Origin: Pseudomonadota bacterium
GTDB taxonomy: Bacteria; Pseudomonadota; Gammaproteobacteria; UBA5335
Length of the DNA stretch: 64,000 nt
Assembly: GCA_034189865.1 (NCBI GenBank)
Contig: JAXHTV010000009.1
Location: 44,011-108,010 of the forward strand
Reading direction: 5' to 3'
Part shown: piece by piece, positions 17,245 to 27,608 of the stretch
Position numbering within the stretch: the stretch's first letter is position 1
Layout: the number at the start of each line of letters is the position of its first letter
Program-made: the position numbers and the translations under genes
The notes under the pieces: model-generated
Database searches by the model: none
Told to the model about the DNA's origin: nothing
What the model saw: only the letters and a program-made list of their open reading frames with translations

Positions 17245-19428
17245 ATGGCAGTTACGGTTCCCTCCGATGATGAGGTCCCCGGCGTTGGTTCGGAGGAGAG
17301 TCGTTTTGGCCCGGAGGATCTGAGGCAGCTGCTGGCGACCTACCTGGGGCCGGAAGAAATCGCCGACGTCGATAGGGCCTACGCGTTCGGCGCCCGAGCT
17401 CACGAAGGTCAGCGGCGACTGACTGGTGAGCCCTATATTTATCACCCCCTGGCTGTGGCACGTATCCTTGCCGAAATGCGGCTGGATCATCGCAGCATCA
17501 TGGCGGCGATTCTTCATGATGTCATCGAAGACACTCCCACTGCCAAAGAGCACATAGCGGAAGAATTCGACCAGGAAGTTGCGGATCTCGTGGACGGTGT
17601 CAGCAAGCTGACCCAAATCAACAACAAATCTAAGGCAGAAGCTCAAGCGGAGAGTTTCCGCAAGATGATGTTGGCGATGGTTGAGGACATCCGCGTGATC
17701 CTCATAAAACTGGCCGACCGTGTTCACAATATGCGGACCTTGGGTGTGATGCGGCCCGAAAAGCGTCGGCGCATCGCTCGCGAGACGCTGGGCATATATG
17801 GGCCTATTGCCAATCGGCTGGGTATGAACAGCATGCGGTTGGAGCTAGAGGATTTGGGCTTTGCCGCCTTGTATCCCCTTCGCTATCGGGTGCTAAGCGA
17901 GGCCATGAAGCGGGCCCGGGGCAATCGCAAACGGATTATTCAGCAAATCGAGGAAACCCTATCCGGTGCTCTGGCGGAAGAGGGTATTGAAGCCCAAGTG
18001 GCCGGTCGTGAGAAGCACCTATATAGCCTCTACCAAAAGATGCGGAACAAGGAGCTGTCCTTTGCCGAGGTGCTCGACATGTACGCCTGTCGCATTATCG
18101 TGGACAAGGTGGACACCTGTTACCGGGCGCTGGGCGTTGCGCACAACCTTTACAAGCCGGTCCCGGGGCGTTTTAAAGACTATATTGCGATCCCCAAAGC
18201 CAATGGTTATCAGTCGATTCATACCGTGCTCTTCGGTCCCCACGGTGTGCCCATCGAAGTGCAGATCCGAACCCGCGAGATGGAATACGTGGCAGAAGCC
18301 GGCGTGGCGGCTCATTGGCAATACAAGCTCGGTGATGGAAGCGTCAGCAGTCCGCAGCAGCGGGCCCGTGAGTGGTTGCATACGATTCTGGAAATGCAGC
18401 GGCGTGCGGGAAACTCCATGGAGTTTCTGGAAAACGTCAAAGTCGATTTGTTTCCGGACGAGATTTACGTCTTCACGCCCAAAGGCAATATTCTTCGCTT
18501 ACCCGTCGGGGCAACGCCAGTGGACTTTGCCTATGCCGTCCACACCGATGTGGGCAACCGCTGTGCGGCTGCCAAAGTGGACCGTCGTTTGGTTCCGCTA
18601 AGTACTTCACTGCGGAGCGGTCAAACGGTCGAAGTTATTACCTCCGATCATGCCCATCCCAATCCCGTTTGGCTCAATTTCATTGTGACCGCCAGGGCTC
18701 GCGCCAATATTCGGCACTATTTGAAGAACCTCCGCGAGGAGGAGGCGGCGGCGTTGGGACGTCGGCTGCTGGAGCGTTCGCTGGCACCTTTCCAGTTGTC
18801 GCTGGAGCAGGTCGCGCCGGCGGTGTTGGACCAAGTGGTGGCGGAGTTGGATGCCTCGGTGCTCGATGAGCTCCTGGTGGGCATCGGTTTGGGTCAACAC
18901 ATGGCGCCGTTGGTGGCACGTCGCATACTCGATAAATCGGGTGTGGCCGTCGGTGGGGAGGTTTCTGGCTTGTCCATGGACCGAACTCCGTTGGCCATCA
19001 AGGGTACTGAGGGCATGGTGGTGACTTACGGTCGGTGTTGCCACCCCATTCCCGGCGATCCCATATTGGGTTTTCTCAGTGCCGGCCGCGGCATCGTGAT
19101 CCACAAGCAGAACTGTCACAACGTCGGCGAGTTTCGAAAACATCCAGATAAATGGATCGACGTTGAATGGGAGGAGCAACTCAATCGCGAGTTTCCGGTG
19201 GAGATCCGCTTGGAGGCCGAGAACCAGCGGGGCGTATTGGCGGTGGTGGCGGCCGCGATCTCCCAGATGGGCTCTAACATTGAACATGTCTCGGTCGAAG
19301 AAAAATTCGGCAACAGCTCGGCGCTGAATTTTACGGTGACAGTTCGTGACCGCAGGCATCTGGCGCGAATCATGCGTCGGCTGCGTTCCATGCCCAGCGT
19401 CATTCGTATTACGCGGGCCAAATCCTGA
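17245..19428 (+). CDS. spoT: Bifunctional (p)ppGpp synthetase/hydrolase SpoT
   Basis: Makes and degrades the stringent-response alarmone. The 727-residue product has an intact HD hydrolase (HPLAVARILAEM, then ILHDVIEDTPT, about residues 92-102), a synthetase domain with RFKDYIAIPKANGYQSIHT (about 310-328) and EVQIRTREM, a TGS domain (DEIYVFTPKGNILRLPVG, about 408-425), a CC-type region with YGRCCHPIPGD and a C-terminal ACT domain (FPVEIRLEAENQRGVLAVV). Both active sites look complete. About 25 extra residues precede the domain relative to E. coli SpoT. Confidence 0.96.
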   Translation: MAVTVPSDDEVPGVGSEESRFGPEDLRQLLATYLGPEEIADVDRAYAFGARAHEGQRRLTGEPYIYHPLAVARILAEMRLDHRSIMAAILHDVIEDTPTAKEHIAEEFDQEVADLVDGVSKLTQINNKSKAEAQAESFRKMMLAMVEDIRVILIKLADRVHNMRTLGVMRPEKRRRIARETLGIYGPIANRLGMNSMRLELEDLGFAALYPLRYRVLSEAMKRARGNRKRIIQQIEETLSGALAEEGIEAQVAGREKHLYSLYQKMRNKELSFAEVLDMYACRIIVDKVDTCYRALGVAHNLYKPVPGRFKDYIAIPKANGYQSIHTVLFGPHGVPIEVQIRTREMEYVAEAGVAAHWQYKLGDGSVSSPQQRAREWLHTILEMQRRAGNSMEFLENVKVDLFPDEIYVFTPKGNILRLPVGATPVDFAYAVHTDVGNRCAAAKVDRRLVPLSTSLRSGQTVEVITSDHAHPNPVWLNFIVTARARANIRHYLKNLREEEAAALGRRLLERSLAPFQLSLEQVAPAVLDQVVAELDASVLDELLVGIGLGQHMAPLVARRILDKSGVAVGGEVSGLSMDRTPLAIKGTEGMVVTYGRCCHPIPGDPILGFLSAGRGIVIHKQNCHNVGEFRKHPDKWIDVEWEEQLNREFPVEIRLEAENQRGVLAVVAAAISQMGSNIEHVSVEEKFGNSSALNFTVTVRDRRHLARIMRRLRSMPSVIRITRAKS

Positions 19429-19430
19429 AC

Positions 19431-19455
19431 TGCGGCGATTCCGCCGCATCCTGAT
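19431..19455 (+). terminator. Possible terminator after spoT
   Basis: TGCGGCG and CGCCGCA form a 7-bp stem with a 4-base loop just after the spoT stop. A short T-rich stretch (GATTTTCC) follows. The stem is short and the T-run weak. Confidence 0.4.
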
Positions 19456-19550
19456 TTTCCCCCTGGCCTTGATTCGCTTTTTCCCTGTTCGTTCATAATA
19501 GGCGCCACGCCGATCCGCACTCACGGCGTGTTGCTAATTTTGGAGGGCTC

Positions 19551-19931
19551 ATGAAACGCGAAGTGATCCATACCGATCGGGCACCGAAGGCCATTGGAAC
19601 CTACTCTCAGGCGGTACGTGTTGGCGAGACCGTTTATTTGTCGGGCCAGATCCCACTGGATCCTCAGACTATGGAGGTAGTGGGAGGCTCCGTGGAACAA
19701 CAGATTCGGCAAGTCTTCGTCAATCTATCGGCAGTGGCGCAAGCCGCCGGCGGAAACCTTAAGGATGTGGTTAAGCTAACCATCTATCTGACCGACTTGT
19801 CCCACTTTGCGTTAGTGAATTCGGTGATGTCTGAGCATTTTTGCGAACCGTATCCGGCGCGGGCTGCGGTCGGTGTGGCCGCTTTGCCAAAAGGGGTGGC
19901 GGTCGAAATGGACGCAGTGATGGTTGTCTGA
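19551..19931 (+). CDS. ridA: RidA family enamine/imine deaminase
   Basis: Hydrolyses reactive enamine/imine intermediates released by PLP enzymes such as threonine dehydratase. The 126-residue product shows the YjgF/RidA signatures [28 protein letters not shown] in its first third, and [23 protein letters not shown] near the end with the conserved Arg. A GGAGG site lies just upstream of the ATG. It occupies the place between spoT and recG where E. coli has trmH. Confidence 0.95.
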   Translation: MKREVIHTDRAPKAIGTYSQAVRVGETVYLSGQIPLDPQTMEVVGGSVEQQIRQVFVNLSAVAQAAGGNLKDVVKLTIYLTDLSHFALVNSVMSEHFCEPYPARAAVGVAALPKGVAVEMDAVMVV

Positions 19932-19936
19932 TCAGG

Positions 19937-22057
19937 ATGACAGATACCGCCATGCCACCGGCGCCAGCGGGCAATGGAGCCCGGCGCGCCGTCCCCGACC
20001 CCTGGGCAGATATTCGGGGGGTGGGGCCCCGCATCCGCGAGCGGTTGGGGCAACTGGGCATTCATCGGCCGGAGCAGCTTTTGTTTCACTTGCCCATTCG
20101 TTACGAGGATCGAACCCGAGTTTGGCCCATCGGGACCGTGCGGGTGGGAGATTTCGTCCAGATTCAAGGCCAAATCGAGCTCAGCCAGATTCAGCAGCGG
20201 GGTCGGCGCGCACTGCTGTGCCATGTCTCCGATGGGAGCGGCGCTGTCGTATTGCGGTTTTTTCATTTTTCATCAGCCCAAGCCAAGGCCTTGGCTCGCG
20301 GTGCTTTCGTTCGCTGCTTCGGTGAAGTTCGCGCGGGCGCTAAAGGGCTCGAAATGGTTCATCCCAGTTACCAGTTTTTCGAATACGGCGATCCACCGCC
20401 TTTGTCGACCACTTTAACGCCCATCTATTCCACCGTGGCCAATCTGGCTCAGCGGCGACTGGCGTCTTTATTGGATGCGATCCTTCCGCAGGCCTCACGT
20501 TTGGGCGTTCGGGAGCACCTGCCGACGTCGACGCTTGCGAACTTGGCACTGCCAACGTTGGATGAGGCGATCCGCTACGTTCACCAGCCTCCCCTGGATG
20601 CCGACCGGCAGGCGCTGGGCCAAGGCTTGCATCCTGCTCAACGTCGCCTGGCGCTGGAGGAGATGCTGGCCCATCAGATCAGTTTGCGCCGTCTGCGGGC
20701 TTCCATGCAGACGCTGGAAGCGCCAGCCCTGACGGCCGGGTCCGGCCTGCGTGATTCCTTGGAATCCCGCTTCGGTTTCACGCTCACGTCGGCACAAAGA
20801 CGGGTCTTGACCGAACTACTTGCTGATTTGACTCGCCCGCAGCCCATGATGCGCTTGGTTCAAGGCGATGTGGGTAGCGGTAAAACGGCGGTCGCGGCTT
20901 TGGCTGCGGCGCAGGCCGTGTCCTCGGGTTTTCAGGTGGCAATGATGGCACCCACCGAGTTGTTGGCGGAGCAGCATTTTCGCAACCTGGATGGTTGGTT
21001 CACGCCGTTGGGTGTAACGGTGGCATATATCAGCGGCCGCCAGTCGGCCGCCGAACGCCGGCAAACGCTGGCCGATCTGGCGGGGGGGCGATGCGATGTG
21101 GTGGTGGGAACCCACGCGCTGTATCAGGATAGCGTCTCGTTTTCCTCTTTGGGATTGGTCATCATCGATGAACAACACCGCTTCGGCGTTCATCAGCGCC
21201 TGGCTTTGCGGGAGAAAGGTTTGGGCGATGGGCGCTATCCTCACCAATTGATCATGACCGCAACGCCCATTCCCCGGACACTGGCTATGAGCGCTTACGC
21301 CGATCTCGATTGCTCGGTAATCGACGAGTTGCCGCCGGGCCGTCAACCGGTCAAGACGGTGGTGGTCCCCAATGAGCGGCGGGACGATGTCATCGAACGC
21401 ATTCGCTATGCCTGCGCGGCCGGCGCACAGGTCTATTGGGTCTGTACTTTGATCGAGGAGTCCGAGCATTTGCAGTGCGAGGCAGCGGAACAGGCGCATG
21501 TTCGCTTGCAGGACGCGTTGCCGGAGGTGACTGTAGGCCTGGTGCATGGCCGTATGAAGGCGGCTGAACGGCAAACCGTGATGGATGCGTTTCAGGTCGA
21601 TCAGATCCAGGTCCTGGTGGCCACCACGGTGATTGAGGTGGGCGTGGACGTACCCAATGCCACTTTGATGGTGGTGGAAAATGCCGATCGATTGGGTTTG
21701 TCGCAACTGCATCAGTTGCGGGGACGGGTCGGTCGTGGCGCGGCTGCCAGCTCCTGCGTATTGATGTACCAGTCGCCGCTCTCCGAACAAGGCAAAGCGC
21801 GTCTTGGGGTGATGCGGGAGACCACCGACGGCTTCGAGATCGCGGAGAAAGATCTCAAGCTAAGAGGCCCCGGAGAGTTGCTGGGAACCCGTCAGACGGG
21901 CAGCCTACGCTTTCGTGTGGCCGATCTGTTGCGCGATGAAGATCTGCTTCCCGTCGCGAAACAATTGGCGGACCGGATGATTGCCACGGAGCCGGGCGAG
22001 GCATCCCGGCTGGTGGCGTATTGGTTAGGTGATAATGAACGCTATGCCCAAGCTTAG
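19937..22057 (+). CDS. recG: ATP-dependent DNA helicase RecG
   Basis: Branch-migration helicase that reverses stalled replication forks. The start at ATG 19937, 6 bp after ridA, gives about 706 residues. An N-terminal wedge/OB domain (RYEDRTRVWPIGTVRVGDFV) is followed by helicase motifs: Walker A GDVGSGKT (about residue 311), DEQHRFGVHQR (about 413), TATPIPRT and motif VI QLRGRVGRGAAAS. The later ATG at 19952 is an alternative start. It overlaps ubiC by 23 bp. Confidence 0.96.
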   Translation: MTDTAMPPAPAGNGARRAVPDPWADIRGVGPRIRERLGQLGIHRPEQLLFHLPIRYEDRTRVWPIGTVRVGDFVQIQGQIELSQIQQRGRRALLCHVSDGSGAVVLRFFHFSSAQAKALARGAFVRCFGEVRAGAKGLEMVHPSYQFFEYGDPPPLSTTLTPIYSTVANLAQRRLASLLDAILPQASRLGVREHLPTSTLANLALPTLDEAIRYVHQPPLDADRQALGQGLHPAQRRLALEEMLAHQISLRRLRASMQTLEAPALTAGSGLRDSLESRFGFTLTSAQRRVLTELLADLTRPQPMMRLVQGDVGSGKTAVAALAAAQAVSSGFQVAMMAPTELLAEQHFRNLDGWFTPLGVTVAYISGRQSAAERRQTLADLAGGRCDVVVGTHALYQDSVSFSSLGLVIIDEQHRFGVHQRLALREKGLGDGRYPHQLIMTATPIPRTLAMSAYADLDCSVIDELPPGRQPVKTVVVPNERRDDVIERIRYACAAGAQVYWVCTLIEESEHLQCEAAEQAHVRLQDALPEVTVGLVHGRMKAAERQTVMDAFQVDQIQVLVATTVIEVGVDVPNATLMVVENADRLGLSQLHQLRGRVGRGAAASSCVLMYQSPLSEQGKARLGVMRETTDGFEIAEKDLKLRGPGELLGTRQTGSLRFRVADLLRDEDLLPVAKQLADRMIATEPGEASRLVAYWLGDNERYAQA

Positions 22058-22658
22058 TGTCCGCGGTGCCGATCGAACCGCGCGCCCCGCCACTGTTTCC
22101 GTGCGCGAGCCCCGTTGGGGGGCGCCATCGCAGTACCCCATTCAACGCATTCCTCGCGGTATCCGCTGCGGATTGTTGCGGGTAAACTCCCTGACGGCCC
22201 AGTTGCGGGCCTTGTGCCCCGACGGTTTTCGGGTGGCTTTGATTCGCCAGTCAAGAACGCACGTCCGTGTCGGTGAGCGGCGTTTTCTCGGACTGCCAAA
22301 AGGGGCGCCGGTATTACAACGCCAAGTCTATTTGGTTTGCCGTGATCGGCCCGTGGTTTTCGCCCATTCCATCCTGCCGGTGGCCAGTTTACGCGGTCAT
22401 TGGGCCGGGTTGGGGCGCTTGGGCGTGCGGCCCTTGGGCGAAGCGCTGTTCTCCGATCGGAGTGTGCGGCGGGGTCCGCTGCAAGTTGCCCGTTTGGTGT
22501 CGCCGATGTCTTTGTACGCCGTTCTGGCCGATGGGGTCGCCGAACCGCCGGCCGAGGTCTGGGGGCGGCGGTCGATATTCCACCTGCCCAACGGGCCGGT
22601 GATGGTCAGCGAGTTCTTTTTGTCCGATTACGCGAGTTTGCTTGGATCCGGGTTATGA
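22035..22658 (+). CDS. ubiC: Chorismate--pyruvate lyase
   Basis: Converts chorismate to 4-hydroxybenzoate and pyruvate, the first step of ubiquinone synthesis. The 207-residue product is divergent in its N-terminal half but has [10 protein letters not shown], a strand-rich core ([25 protein letters not shown]) and the C-terminal [20 protein letters not shown], which corresponds to the conserved WARRSxF...LLVSExFL end of UbiC. It lies inside the end of recG and overlaps ubiA by 4 bp (ATGA), supporting a joint transcript for the first two ubiquinone enzymes. Confidence 0.9.
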   Translation: MNAMPKLSVRGADRTARPATVSVREPRWGAPSQYPIQRIPRGIRCGLLRVNSLTAQLRALCPDGFRVALIRQSRTHVRVGERRFLGLPKGAPVLQRQVYLVCRDRPVVFAHSILPVASLRGHWAGLGRLGVRPLGEALFSDRSVRRGPLQVARLVSPMSLYAVLADGVAEPPAEVWGRRSIFHLPNGPVMVSEFFLSDYASLLGSGL

Positions 22659-23614
22659 ATGATTCGAATCACTGGATTGGTCGCGCCTTGTCGATTCCGG
22701 CCCGCGCAGGCCGCGGAGCGATGGAAACATGGTGGGTCTATGGCCCGACGGTGGTGGAGCGCCTGCGACAGTATGCTCTGTTGATGCGCTGGAACCGCCC
22801 CATCGGGGCGTTCTTGCTGCTGTGGCCGGCGCTCTGGGCGCTGTGGATCGCGGGTGAGGGTCACCCGGGCTGGCGGAACGTATTGGTATTCGTCGGTGGT
22901 GTCTGGGTGATGCGTTCGGCCGGTTGCGTCATTAACGATTTCGCCGACCGTCATATCGACCCCTACGTGGAGCGAACGCGGGACCGGCCATTGGCCGCCG
23001 GGCGAGTCACCGCCCAAGAGGCGCTGGCCCTGTTCGGTCTGTTGGGCGTGATCGCGTTTGGCTTGGTGCTGATGTTGAATCGTTTCACCATCTTGTTGTC
23101 ATTCGGCGCCTTGTTCCTGGCCGCATCCTATCCTTTTATGAAGCGCTTTACCCATTTGCCGCAGGCCTATCTCGGCTTGGCTTTCGGCTGGGCGGTGCCC
23201 ATGGCTTTTGCGGCGCAGACCAACCAGGTACCGCCTTTGGCCTGGTTGGTGTTTATCGCCACGGTCTTGTGGTCGACGATCTACGACACCATGTACGGCA
23301 TGGTGGACCGGGACGACGACATCCAGGTGGGTGTCAAGTCCATGGCGATCCTGTTCGGCGAACTGGATCGTCACATCATTGGCATGCTGCAGCTCACGAT
23401 GATGTTCGCTCTGGTCCTGATTGGCCGTCGTGCGGATTTGGGTGTGTGGTACGGCATGGGGTTGGTCGCCGCAGCCGGATTGTTTGTGTATCAGCAGTGG
23501 CTGATTCGTCACCGCGAAAAGGCGGCCTGTTTTCGGGCGTTTTTGAATAACAACTGGTTTGGCGCGGTGATTTTTGCCGCGATTGCGCTGGATTACTGGC
23601 TCAGTGGGGCCTAG
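22655..23614 (+). CDS. ubiA: 4-Hydroxybenzoate polyprenyltransferase
   Basis: Inner-membrane enzyme that attaches the polyprenyl tail to 4-hydroxybenzoate. The start at ATG 22655 overlaps the ubiC stop and gives 319 residues. About 30 extra residues precede the family's usual start ([20 protein letters not shown]). Both Mg-diphosphate motifs are present: NDFADRHID (about residues 93-101) and [12 protein letters not shown] (about 211-222). Around eight membrane helices are visible. Confidence 0.96.
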   Translation: MNDSNHWIGRALSIPARAGRGAMETWWVYGPTVVERLRQYALLMRWNRPIGAFLLLWPALWALWIAGEGHPGWRNVLVFVGGVWVMRSAGCVINDFADRHIDPYVERTRDRPLAAGRVTAQEALALFGLLGVIAFGLVLMLNRFTILLSFGALFLAASYPFMKRFTHLPQAYLGLAFGWAVPMAFAAQTNQVPPLAWLVFIATVLWSTIYDTMYGMVDRDDDIQVGVKSMAILFGELDRHIIGMLQLTMMFALVLIGRRADLGVWYGMGLVAAAGLFVYQQWLIRHREKAACFRAFLNNNWFGAVIFAAIALDYWLSGA

Positions 23615-23697
23615 GACGTATTAATCGGCCCCTGTTGGTCGTCTCACGAGGAGCGCTCGGCTCCTTTGTTCACCGCTCGCGCCTTTGCCAGAGAATA

Positions 23698-24420
23698 TTA
23701 TTGGGGCGGTAGGGCGCGCGCCGCTGTCCAGGCTTCAACCTGTTTCGCGCCGGCCGATCGCAAGGCCTTCGCCATCGCGGTCAGGGTACTGCCGCTGGTG
23801 TGCACATCATCCACCATCACGACATGTGCCGGTATCTTCCCGATGACCTGAAACGCGTCTGTCAGATTGCGGCGACGGGATGGTAAATCCAGTCGGCTTT
23901 GCTCGTCAGTCGCGCGGGCGCGGATGACAGCATTGGTCAGCAGCGGCAAATCCAAGGCGCTTGCAACGGGTCTGGCGATTTCCAATGCCTGGTTGAATCC
24001 CCTTTGACGATAGCGGGACGGATGCAGCGGGACCGGCACGATGGCGCTTGGCCAGGGTATGTGGCGCTGGTCTCGCACGGCCTCCAGGATGAGGTGGCCC
24101 AGCAGGCGGGCGTGAGTGAGCTTGCCGCGGAATTTGAGGTCGCGAATCAAACGATCCACGGGCAGGGTATAGCGGAATGCGGAGACTGCGAGGTCGAACG
24201 GTGGGGGGGCTTTGATGCAGGTCCCGCAAGCCCAAGTGGCCACTTGATCGGCCGCCAACGGTGCAGCGCAGCGTGGGCAGGTCGGCCGATTCCAGGGCAG
24301 GTCGTCATGACACCCTTGGCAAAGATCGCGTTCGTTCTTGCCGGCATCGCCGCAGAGCAGGCATTGCGCCGGCAGCAGTTGGCGTTGGATAATCCGCGCT
24401 TTGTTGTAAACCCATTTCAT
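23698..24420 (-). CDS. comF: ComF family phosphoribosyltransferase-like protein
   Basis: Homologue of the competence/DNA-uptake protein ComF; such proteins are thought to help process incoming single-stranded DNA in the cytoplasm. The 240-residue product has a zinc-finger-like N-terminus with CLLCGDAG, CQGC, CPRCAAP and CGTC, and a C-terminal PRTase domain with IVPVPLHPSRYRQRGFNQA (about residues 126-144) and VVMVDDVHTSGSTL (about 201-214). It is divergent from bioB (80-bp gap) and convergent with ubiA. Together with pilMNOPQ it hints at, but does not prove, natural transformation. Confidence 0.9.
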   Translation of the reverse strand: MKWVYNKARIIQRQLLPAQCLLCGDAGKNERDLCQGCHDDLPWNRPTCPRCAAPLAADQVATWACGTCIKAPPPFDLAVSAFRYTLPVDRLIRDLKFRGKLTHARLLGHLILEAVRDQRHIPWPSAIVPVPLHPSRYRQRGFNQALEIARPVASALDLPLLTNAVIRARATDEQSRLDLPSRRRNLTDAFQVIGKIPAHVVMVDDVHTSGSTLTAMAKALRSAGAKQVEAWTAARALPPQ

Positions 24421-24500
24421 CGGAGTTTGGTTGACCGGTGTGCCGTATGCGCCGCCGGCGCATTCATCCGTTTGGTGCCGAATTCAGTCAGGGGTGCGAA

Positions 24501-25532
24501 ATGTTCACGCTTCAACAATTGATCGATCAGCCGCCGCGTCATGATTGGCGTGCCGAGGAAGTCCAGGCGTTGTTCGATTTGTCTTTCAGCGATTTGATGT
24601 TCGCCGCCCAATCGGTTCATCGTCGTCATTTTGATCCCAATGCCGTTCAGATCAGCACCTTGCTCAGCATCAAAACCGGCGCTTGCCCGGAAGATTGTGC
24701 CTACTGCCCGCAAAGTGTGCACTATAAAACCGGCCTGGAGCGGGAAAAGCTGTTGGATGTTCAGACCGTATTGGCCGCCGCGCAACGTGCGAAAGATGCG
24801 GGGGCGACACGCTTTTGCATGGGCGCCGCGTGGCGCAGTCCGCGTGATCGGGACCTGGTTCCCATTGTCGAGATGATTCAGGGCGTTCGTGCGTTGGGGT
24901 TGGAGACCTGCATGACCCTGGGGATGTTGACCGCGGAGCAAACTCAGCGCTTGGCAGACGCAGGCCTGGATTATTACAACCACAACCTGGACACGTCCGA
25001 AGCGTATTATTCGCAGGTCATTTCCACCCGGACTTATCAAGAACGGCTCGACACGTTGGCCCACGTTCGAGATGCCGGTGTCAAAGTGTGCTGTGGCGGC
25101 ATCATCGGCATGGGTGAGGGGCTCGAGGATCGCGCGGAATTGCTGCGCACCCTGGCCAATTTGCCGACGCATCCCGAGAGCGTGCCCATCAATCAGTTGG
25201 TGCAGGTCGAGGGCACACCGCTCCATGGCCAGGCGGTCGTTGACCCGATTGAGTTTGTGCGTGTGATCGCGGTAGCGCGGTTACTCTTCCCCCGCTCGCA
25301 TGTTCGCTTGTCGGCCGGCCGTTCCGACATGACCGACGAAACGCAGGCCCTGTGTTTTTTGGCCGGTGCCAATTCGATTTTCTACGGCGACCGCTTGTTG
25401 ACCACAGAAAACCCGGGTGAAAACCACGATCTGAGACTGTTCGAACGGCTCGGAATTCGGGCCGAAAGCAGACCGGAGTCGGACCCGCTCCCGGTCCATG
25501 AGCCCGAAGGCCTGGCCTGTGAACGCGGCTGA
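24501..25532 (+). CDS. bioB: Biotin synthase
   Basis: Radical SAM enzyme that inserts sulfur into dethiobiotin. The 343-residue product carries the cluster motif CPEDCAYC (about residues 59-66), YYNHNLDTS (about 158-166), [10 protein letters not shown] and the distinctive [26 protein letters not shown] of BioB split across about 272-297. AGGGG six bases before ATG 24501 decides the start. First gene of bioBFCD. Confidence 0.97.
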   Translation: MFTLQQLIDQPPRHDWRAEEVQALFDLSFSDLMFAAQSVHRRHFDPNAVQISTLLSIKTGACPEDCAYCPQSVHYKTGLEREKLLDVQTVLAAAQRAKDAGATRFCMGAAWRSPRDRDLVPIVEMIQGVRALGLETCMTLGMLTAEQTQRLADAGLDYYNHNLDTSEAYYSQVISTRTYQERLDTLAHVRDAGVKVCCGGIIGMGEGLEDRAELLRTLANLPTHPESVPINQLVQVEGTPLHGQAVVDPIEFVRVIAVARLLFPRSHVRLSAGRSDMTDETQALCFLAGANSIFYGDRLLTTENPGENHDLRLFERLGIRAESRPESDPLPVHEPEGLACERG

Positions 25533-26718
25533 TCGGCTCGACGCGCTGATCGCACCGGTCATCCAGGCTCGCCGAACCGAAGGGCTGTATCGTCAGCCCC
25601 GTCCCCTGGCGCGCCTGGGTGATACGCGCGTCCGCCTGGGAGGGCGCGAATGCACGGTGTTTTGCAGTAATGACTATCTCGGGCTTTCGGGGCATCCCGA
25701 AGTGGTTCGGGCGTGGTGCGAAACTGCCGAACACGAGGGTGTGGGCAGCGGCGCATCCCACCTGGTAAGCGGCCACAGTGTCATCCATGCGCAGTTGGAA
25801 GAGGCGTTGGCGGAGTTCGTCGGCCGGCCTCGTGCACTGCTCTTCTCGACCGGGTACATGGCCAACATGGGGCTGTTGAACGCCTTGGTGGGCCCAGGCG
25901 ATGTGGCTTTTGAGGACCAATTAAATCACGCCTCGCTGCTGGATGGCGGTTGGCTCTCACGGGGGCAAATGCGGCGCTATCCCCATCGCGATGTGGCGGC
26001 ACTGGAGACCGCTTTGAGTGAGCGGCAGGAAGGTCGGGCATTTATTGTCACCGACGCGGTCTTTAGTATGGATGGGGATTTGGCGCCGCTGTCCGAGTTG
26101 GTTGCTCTGGCCAATCGCACCGAAAGTCATCTCGTGGTGGACGATGCCCATGGTTTGGGTGTGTTGGGTCCGGGCGGCGGGGGTACGCCCCCGGCGCTGG
26201 GTTTGTCCCACGCCGACGTTCCGGTTTATGTCGGCACCTTGGGAAAAGCCATCGGTACCTTTGGCGCTTTCGTGGCTGGCAGCGAGACGCTGATCGACTA
26301 TCTCATTCAGCGTGCACGAACCTACATTTACACGACTGCTCTGCCGCCGGCGTTGGCCGCAGGCACGATGGCGGCGCTGCAGTTGGCGCGTCGGGAGGAC
26401 TGGCGTCGTGACAAGCTTTCGGTGTTGATTGCCCGCTTTCGGGCCGGCGCGGAACAATTGGGTTTGCCCTGTATGCCTTCAATGACGCCCATTCAGCCGC
26501 TACTGCTCGGCGATGCCAGGGCTGCTCTGCAGATGGGGCAGGCGCTGCTGGATGACGGGTTCCTGGTGACGCCGATTCGCCCACCGACGGTGCCTGCCGG
26601 TACCGCGCGTTTGAGAATCACCCTGTCCGCCGCTCATGAAGAATCCGACGTGGATCGCTTGCTGGATGCGTTGGCGCGCCATGCCCACCTGTTGGTCGCT
26701 CAAGAGGCGGCTCAATGA
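25519..26718 (+). CDS. bioF: 8-Amino-7-oxononanoate synthase
   Basis: PLP enzyme that joins pimeloyl-ACP with alanine. The product of about 399 residues has [14 protein letters not shown] (about residues 46-59), [38 protein letters not shown] and the lysine region [14 protein letters not shown] (Lys near residue 243). GTG 25519 is chosen as start because GAAGG lies 8 bp upstream and it gives the usual N-terminus; ATG 25498 would add seven residues. Either start overlaps the end of bioB, so translation is coupled. Confidence 0.95.
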   Translation: MNAADRLDALIAPVIQARRTEGLYRQPRPLARLGDTRVRLGGRECTVFCSNDYLGLSGHPEVVRAWCETAEHEGVGSGASHLVSGHSVIHAQLEEALAEFVGRPRALLFSTGYMANMGLLNALVGPGDVAFEDQLNHASLLDGGWLSRGQMRRYPHRDVAALETALSERQEGRAFIVTDAVFSMDGDLAPLSELVALANRTESHLVVDDAHGLGVLGPGGGGTPPALGLSHADVPVYVGTLGKAIGTFGAFVAGSETLIDYLIQRARTYIYTTALPPALAAGTMAALQLARREDWRRDKLSVLIARFRAGAEQLGLPCMPSMTPIQPLLLGDARAALQMGQALLDDGFLVTPIRPPTVPAGTARLRITLSAAHEESDVDRLLDALARHAHLLVAQEAAQ

Positions 26719-27608
26719 GTGAGTCGGCACCTTCGCAGGCCTTCCATTGGCTCGATCGCCGGCTGGCTCGTCGTCGATTCGACCGCGTGGCTGCGGGGTA
26801 CTCGGCGGCGGATGTGTTGACGGCCGAAATTCGCGTGCGTCTGCTCGAGCGTCTGGATGTGATTCGCCTGAGTCCTAAGCGGATACTGGATCTGGGCTGC
26901 GGCGACGGCGGGGCCACCGGCGATCTCTCCCACCGCTACTCGGGCGGGTCTGTGCTCATGATGGACAGCAGTGTGCCCATGCTCCGTCAACGCCCTTCCG
27001 GGCGATGGCGATGGCGGGGACCTGCCCGCATGGCGGGTGACGCGCTCGCAATTCCGTTGCGGGACGCCACGATCGACTTGGTGTTCTGCAATTTGTTGCT
27101 GCCGTGGGTGGACGATCCGGTGCGGGTGTTTCGGGAGGCTTGGCGTGTGCTTCGTCCGGGAGGGCTCTTGCTTTTCAGCACGCTCGGCCCGGATTCTCTG
27201 ATCGAGCTTCGACACGCCTTTAGTCAAGTCGATCGTTTCGAGCATGTTCACCCGTTCATCGACATGCATCACTTGGGCGATGCTCTGGTCCAGGCGGGAT
27301 TCGCCGACCCGGTCATGGATATGGAAATCATCACCCTGACGTATCGGTCCGTGGATGACCTGTTGTCCGATCTCACCGGCAGCGGCGCCCGAAATGCCCA
27401 TCGCGGCCGCACGCCACATCTGACGACGCCTCGCCAACTTCGGCGCATGGCGGATGAGTACGAGCAGTTCCGTCAGGACGAAGTGTTGCCGGCGACGTTC
27501 GAGGTGGTCTATGGGCACGCTTGGATGCCGGAGCAGATCACCGCCCGCCGGCGCACGGCGGGCGACATCTCATTCCCCATTTCACGGCTGAGGCGATCCG
27601 GTGGCTGA
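26715..27608 (+). CDS. bioC: Malonyl-ACP O-methyltransferase BioC
   Basis: Methylates malonyl-ACP so that fatty acid synthesis can build pimeloyl-ACP methyl ester. The 297-residue product has the SAM-binding motif ILDLGCGDGGATGDLS (about residues 57-72), the acidic strand MMDSS, the post-motif FCNLLLPWVDDP and the BioC-typical STLGPDSLIELR (about 154-165). Its ATG overlaps the bioF stop (ATGA). The matching esterase BioH is not in this operon. Confidence 0.93.
   Translation: MSESAPSQAFHWLDRRLARRRFDRVAAGYSAADVLTAEIRVRLLERLDVIRLSPKRILDLGCGDGGATGDLSHRYSGGSVLMMDSSVPMLRQRPSGRWRWRGPARMAGDALAIPLRDATIDLVFCNLLLPWVDDPVRVFREAWRVLRPGGLLLFSTLGPDSLIELRHAFSQVDRFEHVHPFIDMHHLGDALVQAGFADPVMDMEIITLTYRSVDDLLSDLTGSGARNAHRGRTPHLTTPRQLRRMADEYEQFRQDEVLPATFEVVYGHAWMPEQITARRRTAGDISFPISRLRRSGG

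Noticed and set aside
16738..17727. Long minus-strand open frame (329 codons) opposite gmk, rpoZ and spoT
   Set aside because: It lies wholly opposite three well-recognised genes, has no known domain and arises from the codon use of the real genes.
18607..19524. Minus-strand open frame (305 codons) opposite spoT
   Set aside because: Low-complexity His/Arg-rich translation with no family resemblance; it is a shadow of spoT.
20816..21790. Minus-strand open frame (324 codons) opposite recG
   Set aside because: Covers the RecG helicase core on the other strand and has no motif of its own.
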